Shown here piece after piece: positions 52,859-64,000 of a stretch of DNA of 64,000 bases. How positions within the stretch are numbered: position 1 is the first letter of the stretch; each line of letters begins with the position of its first letter. The DNA lies in NCBI GenBank assembly GCA_022885665.1, contig JAGQDJ010000095.1:124001-188000 (forward strand). The letters are read 5' to 3'. The notes below the pieces were generated by a model. The model worked only from the letters and a program-made list of their open reading frames with translations. It was not told where the DNA came from and made no database searches. A program made the position numbers and the translations under genes. The DNA is from Triops longicaudatus (lineage: Eukaryota; Arthropoda; Branchiopoda; Notostraca; Triopsidae).

Positions 52859-55800
52859 CTACAGGACAATGTCTTTCCAATTGCATGTTCCAAATAGAAA
52901 GTAAATAAAAAATCTTGGTAACACCCCAAAGCAACCATGCTAACAGTACGCCTTTTATTTATTTCACCAACTAACAAGGCTATAACAAAGAATCCGAATG
53001 TGTTTATCGACTATTGAAAAGATCAAGGGAGTATTTCAAAGAGGGGAGAAAGACTTATTTAAGCAAGAAGCAAAACAACCTTAAAACTCGCAACCATCAA
53101 TCAGTTTTAAACTTACTGCCCAGTAAAGTGGCAAAGGTGCGTTAAAATTGACATACAGGGACTTTAACGTGGCGACTCTGGGGTGAGACTGGAGGAGAAG
53201 GTGATTCTGACCTTTGGCTCGTCAAAGATTTTGCGAGCAGTAGAGCTCCTCATCGTCGAAGCCCGGGGCGAGGATGCTTGAGCTTTGCGAGGGGATGTCG
53301 ACATAGATGTCGGTGTGGAGAAGCGGGGGGATGCGGACAATTCCGCATTCATCTGCTCGAAACTATTGCCGTGGAAACAATGCTGTTTCAACCAATTCCG
53401 GACTCCCTCCAAAGTGCGGTAAGACGAGGCAGGAATTCTTGATAAGGGAGATTCTCCAGTCAGATCCAGCAGTGCTTCTCCAAGAGCCACTCCAATCTAA
53501 AGATATGAGAAGGTGAAACTTTCCCACACACACAGATTCCACGGTAGAAAAACCAATAATGATCCCCAGTACCTGTAGAAACGTGTCTTGAGTATATGGC
53601 GCAGGTGGAAGCCACTGTTCTGCTTCGAGCACATCCAAGCTAGTAGGTGGCAGGTCTGGCTGGATGGATTTGTCTGCACCTAACGTCGATACTAAAGGTG
53701 GTACCTTGGCTCGCACACGACCCATATTGTAATTGCACTCTAGCGTGTAGCTCCGTACCAAACCGGTCAACTTCAAGACCGCGACTCGTCCAGATCCCTC
53801 TTTGCTCAAACCATCTCTCTTATCCCTACATGTCACAACAAACCCTCGTAATATCATGCCTTATGAAGAAAAAAAGGTTTCCTTTACTTGAGATACATAT
53901 TCTTTTCAGTGAAGTTACTAGCCCAGAAGTCGAAGTCTCCATTATTGATCGCAATCAACTTGGGTAACAACAAACTCTCCACTTGTAAAGCTTCATCTTT
54001 GAAATGGTTTCCGTACATGAAAATACCTAAAACACTTGCTTTTTACCACCTGACATTGACAACAACAATAAATGACTTCGTTAATGAGCTTAATTGCCTT
54101 TGACAATTAATATTTGGGTCTATCCTTTAACACAAGGAAAATGCACGAACATTTACATGAAAACCTGAGTTGACAAAGCAAATCTTGATCAGCAAAATGT
54201 TCGGCCACACTAAGCGGTCGATATCGTTACGTTGAGAACCATTATGAAAAGCCATCCAAATACTCCTTAGGGCAAAACCACTTGGCCATAGTATATTTAA
54301 AGCAATTAAAGCTTCACATACCACTGCGGACATTCCAGTTAGTTATTTTGTCATCCCAGGCGTTTACCTACATAACGTTTACTCAAGCTGGTCTTATAAT
54401 TTCCCATTTATTCCGGCTGTGTCTATGCCTTTCGCGACACATGCTAAGTCCCTTGAATAGCAAGAGCCGAACCCGCGCAACTTACGTAATCGCTGTGACT
54501 ATTTGATCGTCAAAAATAAGAGGAGGTTAAACTTCACCGTGAATTCTCACGGCAATTATTGACCAGATTAGTTTCTGCTAGCTTAACAGCGCTGTTTAGA
54601 ATCTCCTCATAATTTTTCATAGTAGTAATCTGTGGTTAATCATGTTGACGGACAAAACTCACGTGTAAAATTCACGCATTAAGTTCAGCTTTAATACGGC
54701 AAATGCTGAAAAAACGGATAAGAGCACTAGCCAGTAATTACCCGCATCAGGAAGCATTGTGCTTTTTTTGGATTGTGCATTTTGCTATTGTCTTTATTCT
54801 TTTATTTATTTATTTTTTTAGTTTTAAAATGTTTCTTTCCAAAACTACGCATGACTTCCAAAGGAAAACCAGTTGAATAATTCAGCTACAGCGCTCTTTT
54901 AGAAAACTAGCTTTTTCCGGACACATCCAAATCTCCACAAGAGATAAACCTACCACCGGCCAGAGTTTCATATGTGAAATGTATTCTGTGTCATGCGAAA
55001 ATTTCAGAAGCTGTTTTTGATCATTAGAGTTGGCTCAGCACTAGTTCTGAAGTAATTTTTAACTGCGATCAATAACTTGAAAAGAAGGGAACGCAAAGAA
55101 TACTCAAACAACTCGAAGAAAGTACAAAATGTTCAGGTACGTTGTTTACTTTCAAAAAGTGCTTACCTCGCTTGGAGGCATGTCCATGTAGGTCAATGTA
55201 CGCAAACAAATTGCCCGTTTCCTGAAGTGACGGTTTCGCAATTACCGAATCAGGCAGTATCTCGACTCCCGCATCATAAACTTTCGTGCTCATGTCCGAT
55301 TCTTCTCCTTGCTCGGTAACGCCTTTATCGTCCAGTATATTCGGTTCATCTTTGGAATGCGTGGAAGACTCTGACAAAGTCCGCACATGGGAGCCAGGAA
55401 TAGCAATGGGAATGGATGGGACTTTAAAAGAGACAGCTCCCTGTTTACTGTCTCCTAAAAGGTCGCTGGCACTGGCTCCGGGTTTGTCAAGTATTTCCGA
55501 GCTTTCAGAGCAAGTTCGCAGGTGACGTTGCCGGTAGAGTTCAAAGAGTGTGTCTTGGCAACTTGAGTCTTCCTCCTTACACACGGTGAAACTGTTTTCA
55601 TTAGCCGGTTCAGTTACTTCAATTTTAGTCTCCGCTTTAGGAAACAGGTTTTTGAAAGACAAAGGGACATCGGCGTCTCTTAAATGCATGTTCTCTACTT
55701 GCGACTCGAGCTGAACGGTCTCGGACTCCAATTCACGTAGCTTTTCCGCAATAGCTTCTTCATTACCGAAGTGGTAATAGAGAATAAGTTTGCGGGCAGC

Positions 55801-56941
55801 GTCAATTGTTGGGTGTACAGACGCATTGCAATTCAGATAGACTCTGTTCAAATTGACACCTCTGGTGTCAGTTCGGTAATGTCCTCGTGCTACTCCATCA
55901 GGATTTAACATTGGGATCAGCTTGAAAACGAATTTATCCCGTAACGCAGACGCACGGGCGTCTTCACTTATTAAGAAGTTTAAAAGACCTTGCAACACAA
56001 AACTACTGGGAGTTTCTCCTGGGTGAACTCTGGCGCTAAGGACGACGTATTTTTTGTTAATAAACTTCAAAGGTCTATTACCATCTGGGTAGAGACCCAA
56101 ACTATCTTCTACTTCTACACTTTGATCTTTATGAGACGTTACAGTAAGAAGGTCTACGCGTCTATTGTCAAGAGAATGACAAAGCAAAGCCCTATGGAAG
56201 TACAATTCAGCGGAACTTGAAAACTTTGTTTCTAAGGCTGTCAAGTCCTCCTGCAATTGGTCATAACTGTACGGGTAGCAGAAAGCGAAAAAGACCTTCT
56301 CTTGTGTCGCAGGCATCGCAAATTTAAAGGAGAGGACGAAATCGTTATCACCAACCTATACGATTTGATAGAAAATACGAAAGTGAAAACGGAACATTAG
56401 GATGGCATTCGCTACGACTAAGTTCTCTCACCTTGTATGTAGGTTTATCAGGCAATCTTGCCCAATCTGGATGACTAGGGAGTGTGCAATAAAAGGGCCT
56501 CATGCCTTGGCTGTATAATTTAGCCTGTCGATTCAAATTAAGAATATTAAAGCGTACAACAGCTTTTCCCGGACCTACACAGGCAAAATAAAAAATATAA
56601 AGTTCAGCCTTTGTCCACAGAAATAGCGGTAGCTTCACCTTGGACACTGAAGTAAAACCAAGTCCTGTTCCCGTTTTGAAACGGGGTTCCACTGCAATCA
56701 GGGGACGTCCATAGATTAAATTCATAATCAATGTGTACATTTTTTAGGGTATTTACAGAATAGCTTCTTGGCGATAATTTCTCATCTAAAGTAAAACATA
56801 TCATAATAACGGAATCCATACTTCTGCCACTTTGTATCGGCTACCTTGTGAGGTTGAAACCGGCAAAATTTGTTCGACGCGGGACAAGTTACCGGAATCG
56901 AAATTTGAGTTAAACACAAAAGGCCTACATTCGTAAGTCAT
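51947..56941 (-). CDS. AGBL5: Cytosolic carboxypeptidase CCP5/AGBL5-like (tubulin deglutamylase)
   Basis: Exons 5' to 3' are 56941-56845, 56785-56639, 56574-56432, 56355-55167, 54026-53888, 53825-53573, 53496-53212 and 52858-51947, all in phase (3165 nt, 1054 aa). CCP5 is an M14 metallopeptidase that trims glutamate side chains, including the branch point, from tubulin. The N-terminal domain shows FDSGNLSRVE, YEFNLWTSPDCSGTPFQNGN and YSQGMRPFYC. The zinc ligands are H and E in RVHPGE (about residues 240-243) and H in YIDLHGHASKRG (about 520). The catalytic Glu is in SYTLECNYN. Substrate-pocket motifs LNPDGVARGHYRTDTRGVNLNR and DKRDGLSKEGSGRVA are intact. An acidic/Ser-rich insert separates the two halves. 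The 3' end is uncertain: if the weak GTCAGA donor at 53211 is not used, the frame stops at 53164 after ESPR, giving about 766 residues. Confidence 0.9.
54027..55166. other. CCP5 intron
   Basis: An intron of 1.1 kb between the DLHGHASKRG exon and the FMYGNHF exon. No coding exon or repeat is recognised. Confidence 0.6.
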
Positions 56942-59743
<2,802 letters not shown>

Positions 59744-61868
59744 ATGATTCGCATCATCTTAGTGGGCACGTGCTTAGTGCTAATTGTAGTCAAACTTACG
59801 AAGCGTCCGGCCAAATTCCCCCCAGGTAAGTTAAATCGGTGTTTTCCGCTTTCTCAAGTCACTTACATAACACAGTTACCTTACCCTATTTGTCATCAAT
59901 TTTATGGAGTATGGTACAATTTTTCATGTATTTGTTTCCCGGTTAACTCCCTACTTGTGAAACAAACATTTAAATCTCTCGGAGTTGTTTCTAGGAAACA
60001 AACATGACTAAGCATAAAATGACCATGCCAAGGCCAAGTATGGACCTCTTTAAGAATGTTCAGTAGCGTTAAGCTCCGCATACGTTATCTTATCTATCTG
60101 AATGTGCTTTGCTTAGGTCCTCGGGGTGTCCCACTGCTGGGATGCATCCATTATATAAGGAAACTGGACAGATATCCCCATATTGCAATGATCAAACTGT
60201 CACAGAAATATGGATCTGTCGTGGGCTTCTATTTGGCCTCCCAGCCTTTTGTCTCTGTCGTGGGCTACAAAGCCGTAAGGGAAGCTTTGATGAACGAAAA
60301 ACTCGCCGCTCGCCCCGACAACTATGGACTACGGTTACGTGACGACGGAGTGCGCCGGGGACTCATGTTTTGGGACGGAGAAAACTGGAGAGAGCAGCGC
60401 CGTTTTACCTTGAGACATCTGCGAGACCTTGGTTTTGGTCGCACAAGTTTGGAAGCACTCATGCATGAAGAAATAGAGGATCTTATGGTGGATATAAAAC
60501 GCTTCATGCATGATTCTGACCAAGGAGTCGTCAACTTTAAAGGCTTTTTTCATGCCTCCGTAATAAATGTCCTTTGGGCAATTGTAGCCGGCATTCGTTA
60601 CAAACGCGACGATGAAAGACTTCAGCGATTATTCAACGCTCTAGAGGGCGTTTTTCGAGCTGGTGAGCCAGTCGTAGGCTCGGCAACCTCAAAATTGCTC
60701 GACAAGCTGCTATACAAATATTTGGTCGGGAATCGACAAATTGTACTCTTCACAAGACTAAACGAATTCCTTAACGTACAGAGCAAAACTTTTTTTACGG
60801 TTTAACTAGGATTTTAATGAAAATTATTGTAGGAAATTATCGAGGAGCATAAAAAGACCATTAGCAACGAGCCACGCGATTTTCTAGACGTGTATATAAA
60901 CGAGATGCAAAGTCATGGGAAAAACAAACCGGACTACAATCAAAAGCAGTTGGTTGCGAGCGTCAGAGACTTATTTGCCGGTAAATGCCAAGTTGCTGTC
61001 TTTACTTTAACCTTCTTCCATAACTTGACTCTTTTTCTAGCGGGTAGTGAGTCAACCAGCAACTCGATTGGATTTGCTATCTTATATATGATGCTTTACC
61101 CCGAAGTGCAACGCAAAGTACAAGGCGAAATGGAGAACGTGTGCCCAAACCGTCTTCCGTCTCTCGCGGATCGTGTTAAGTATGTATTTCCCGTGTAGTA
61201 TTTCATCGTGTTTTACATTGTCAGTATTCACATTAATTTTTGTGTTTCAGTACGCCCTATACCGAGGCAGTTTTGATGGAAATCCAAAGAATGTCGTCTA
61301 TTGCTCCGTTGACCGTTCCGCATTGTGCATCGGAAGATACCGTACTTCAGGGCTATCGCATCCCCAAAGTAGCAAATTAAACTATTTTCGTTCGCCTTTG
61401 TATTTTTTAATTTATCACTTTATTTATTTTTACAACACTTATTTATCGATCTTATTCAGGGCACAGTCGTTACCATAAACTTGTACTCAGTAAACATGGA
61501 CAAAGATTACTGGGGTGATCCAGAAAACTTCAGACCTGAACGTCATTTGACTTCTACGGGTGAAGTCATTCGCAATGAACATTTGATGTTTTTCGGCATG
61601 GGTAATTTGTTTTAAAAAATAAAGTGAAGTCACAAGTGATTCCGGCAACAAGTGATTAATACGCGTCTTATTTTCGTCTATAGGTAAACGGGCTTGTCTC
61701 GGCGAGGCTTTGGCTAAAAATACGTTCTATTTGTTTTTCACATCACTTGTCCATAACTTCACGTTTAGCGTAGTTCCGGGCGAAGAGAAACCATCTTTAG
61801 ACCCCCTACCAGGATTTACAATCGCCCCTCAAGCGTTTTCTGCGTTAGTGACGTCTCGTAAACAATAA
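59744..61868 (+). CDS. Cytochrome P450, CYP2 clan (first of a tandem pair)
   Basis: Seven exons (59744-59825, 60117-60775, 60833-60980, 61041-61179, 61251-61368, 61460-61601, 61684-61868) join in frame to 490 residues, the normal microsomal P450 length. It is an ER-anchored haem monooxygenase with an N-terminal membrane helix (IRIILVGTCLVLIVVKL) and the hinge KFPPGPRGVPLLG. Landmarks are the C-helix WREQRR, the I-helix AGSESTSN, the K-helix EIQR (ExxR), FRPERH, and the haem-thiolate loop FFGMGKRACLGE with the Cys ligand. The overall pattern is that of arthropod CYP2-clan enzymes, which include hormone- and development-related CYPs. The subfamily and substrate cannot be told. PHCASED carries Cys where Arg is usual. 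The second copy follows 311 bp downstream. Confidence 0.94.
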
Positions 61869-61869
61869 A
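61864..61869 (+). terminator. AATAAA overlapping the P450 stop codon
   Basis: The last codon and stop (CAA TAA) followed by A create AATAAA across the stop. It is the only canonical signal noticed in the 311 bp before the next gene, but a signal this early would leave almost no 3'UTR, so another variant may be used. Confidence 0.25.
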
Positions 61870-62179
61870 TTGTAGCCCCTTTTTTCTCGTTTCACTATTT
61901 CTAAGACTAACGAATTCGACCAAATATTTGTATAAATTCCCCACTCAGAAGTCAGCTCGAAGTCATGTATTATAGTGCTCCTATTAATATCGATGCATTA
62001 TATAAGCTGGCCTAGGTCACTCCCAGAGTCGTTGATCCCTCGTCAGGACCTTTTCCCGAATACACTTGATAAAGGTCTACGCTGTGTTAGTCACTCAGGG
62101 TCAGTCTCTCAGTTCGACCCGGCAACTTCCACGAAAGTGTTAGGTGTTTTCAGCTCGGTATTCAAACTACAGAGCATAC
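61870..62179. other. Spacer between the two P450 genes with a TATA-like box
   Basis: A TATATAA at 61999-62005 lies 175 bases before the second P450 ATG and could be its promoter element. No coding exon is seen in the spacer. Confidence 0.35.
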
Positions 62180-64000
62180 ATGTGTATTTTATTACTCTTA
62201 TCTTGCGTTCTAATATGGCTGATGATTTTGCTGCTGAAGAGACCCGAAAACTTTCCACCAGGTAAGCGAACATCTTATGCTCTATTTAATTTAAAAGTTA
62301 TTAATTATGCAACATTATTTAGGTCCAAGGGGATTGCCTCTCCTCGGTTACGTACCATTCCTTGGGTTTTTGCACTATTACCCCCATATTGGAATGGTTA
62401 AACTAGCTAAGAAATACGGGAAGGTTACCGGATTTTATTTAGGCGGTCAACCTGTAATATCCGTAGTTGGCTTTGAAGCGGTTAAAGAAGTGCTGTTGGA
62501 CGCCAAACTAGTCGGACGGCCACACACCTTTGAAACCAGAGAAGGTACACTGGGTAAAAGACTCGGTTCGTAAAGTGTTCAATTCTTTGTGGAAACATCC
62601 AAAAAATTATTTTTTAGGTTTAATTTTTTGGGATGGTGACATGTGGAAAGTGCAAAGGCGGTTCACTTTAAGGAATCTGCGTGAACTCGGTTCCCGTAAC
62701 AGCTTGCTGTTGCAACTGATGGAAGAAGAAGCCCACGAGTTAATTCAACATATCAAAGCTGAGATAGCTCGAAACGAAAACGGCACGGTGTATATAAACG
62801 GGCTATTTAAAGTTCCCGTGGTGAACGTTTTATGGGCTATTGTTGCCGGAATTCGCTTTCAGCGGGACGATGGACAGTTAAGAAGGTTACTCGAGGTTTT
62901 AGATTTGATTTTCCGGAGTGGGCAACCCGTAGGAGGCTTAGCAGATTCCAAGCTCATTAACAGAATAATGCATAAGTTCATAAGCGGCGGGAAGACTGCG
63001 CAGCTATTCGGTGAATTGTATCAGTATTTTCAGGTATACGGATATTCTAACATCAGGCTACTATAATTTCTCCTCTGCTGGACGATTAAACGAGAAACAC
63101 GAGTTGACCATGTAATTCAACGCTTTCCACAAACTTTACTGCAGAAATTTCATTTGATATTACCAACTAGATAGCTAGGATATATTTAAAATGTGTAAAA
63201 AATTTAATTAATAGGATTCCAGGATTTCTTACATTTTAATCATTGTAAAATTGCAAAAAATATCAAAATTCTCTTATCAGAGAAACATTTAAAAGTATAT
63301 AAAGTAATATGGGTCAAAATAATAATAAGAAAATATAGTACAGTTACGTAAAAGATAGATCTCCCATGTAAATGCTCCATGCTGTCAGAATAGAATGTGA
63401 GAAAGGGTATCGGTAACTTTAATATAGATTTTTCTAATGCTTTAAAATGTGTACTGATTCATCAAATTTAACACTATTATTTTTTCTTGAGAAAAACAGG
63501 CTGTGATTGCGAGGCGAAAGACAATGGATCAGAAAAGTGACTTCATAGGTTTATATTTAGACGAGATAAATCGGCGAACGTTCCAATCCGGATTTTCTGG
63601 TAAATTAAATAAAAACGGCAGTTATCCTTGATTACGTGGTTTATTCGTTCAGATGAGCAATTGGCTGCATGCCTAGTGGATATATTTGCAGGTTTGTGTC
63701 ATTGCTCGCAATGAAGTAAACTGTTTGTAATCCTCCTAATTCTCTACAGCCGGAAGCGAATCGACAAGTAACACTTTCGCGTTCACTGTGTTATACATGC
63801 TTCGATATCCAAAAGTTCAAGAAAAAGTACAAGCCGAACTAGACCGTGTTTGTAAAAACTCTCTGCCATGTACAAGAGACCGTCCGAAGTACGAATTTTT
63901 ACAAGAATTCTCAGAGTTTATTCACTGTATTTATTTAATGCAGTCTAGTCTATACCGAAGCCATGTTGATGGAAGTCCAAAGAATATCCAATGTCGTACC
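62180..64000 (+). CDS. Cytochrome P450, CYP2 clan (second of the pair, cut by window end)
   Basis: Exons are 62180-62261, 62323-62565, 62618-63033, 63500-63599, 63653-63691, 63750-63888 and 63944 onwards; all are in phase and the gene continues past 64000. The protein is about half identical by eye to the upstream gene. It has a membrane helix (CILLLLSCVLIWLMILLL), NFPPGPRGLPLLG, GKRLGLIFWDG, the C-helix WKVQRR, the I-helix AGSESTSN, and the K-helix EVQR just before the window end. The first exon (82 nt) and the AGSEST exon (139 nt) have exactly the same lengths as in the first gene, which supports tandem duplication. It has two introns that the first copy lacks (62566-62617 and 63600-63652). 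The donor at 62566 (GTTCGT) is weak; GAAG|GTACAC at 62543-62544 also keeps the frame but would remove the conserved GKRLG. Confidence 0.9.

Overview
The window is a piece of an intron-rich, AT-rich animal nuclear genome, most likely from an arthropod. The signs are GT-AG introns throughout, CYP2-clan P450s, a Ly6/quiver-type GPI protein, a CAP/SORBS muscle-adhesion gene and a mitochondrial OGDH gene. I cannot name the species. A non-insect arthropod such as a crustacean would fit, and a malate synthase gene is unusual for arthropods. There are no bacterial-type operons, no CRISPR array and no convincing tRNA or rRNA gene. Gene models below come from reading splice sites and reading-frame phase by eye; every junction listed keeps the frame unless I say otherwise.

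Layout, left to right. 925-3706 (+): malate synthase, nine exons, ending in the peroxisomal signal AKL. 4272-4781 (+): PBDC1, with its CDS in one exon. 6167-36410 (-): one very large CAP/SORBS-type gene that fills almost half the window. Its exons encode an N-terminal ALP/Enigma-type PDZ domain, a 1.5-kaa disordered exon, the SoHo region, a second 1.6-kaa disordered exon and three C-terminal SH3 domains. The full-length model has 25 exons and 12,246 coding nt (4081 aa). Both giant exons have length divisible by three and phase 1-1, so they are removable cassettes. At least one further in-frame alternative first exon (18155-18407) is present. 39407-48220 (-): 2-oxoglutarate dehydrogenase E1, 18 exons per transcript, with a pair of mutually exclusive exons and a removable 60-nt exon near the C-terminus.

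50157-51582 (+): a 137-aa Ly6/uPAR-domain GPI-anchored protein with exactly ten cysteines after the signal peptide. 51947-56941 (-): a cytosolic carboxypeptidase of the CCP5/AGBL5 type (tubulin deglutamylase), with an unusual lysine/arginine/proline-rich C-terminal exon. 59744-61868 (+) and 62180 to beyond 64000 (+): two tandem CYP2-clan P450 genes. The first is complete (490 aa), and the second runs off the window with two extra introns.

Non-genic content includes a 31-base gap flanked by a G run on one side and a 111-base C run on the other, inside the largest CAP intron. A related short repeat lies 3 kb away. There are also degenerate DNA-transposon-like remnants, a (TA)n-T57 tract inside OGDH and a (AAT)n tract of about 190 bp before the P450 cluster. 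The genes are unrelated neighbours, not an operon. Shared themes are mitochondrial/peroxisomal carbon metabolism (OGDH, malate synthase) and cytoskeleton (CAP, CCP5).
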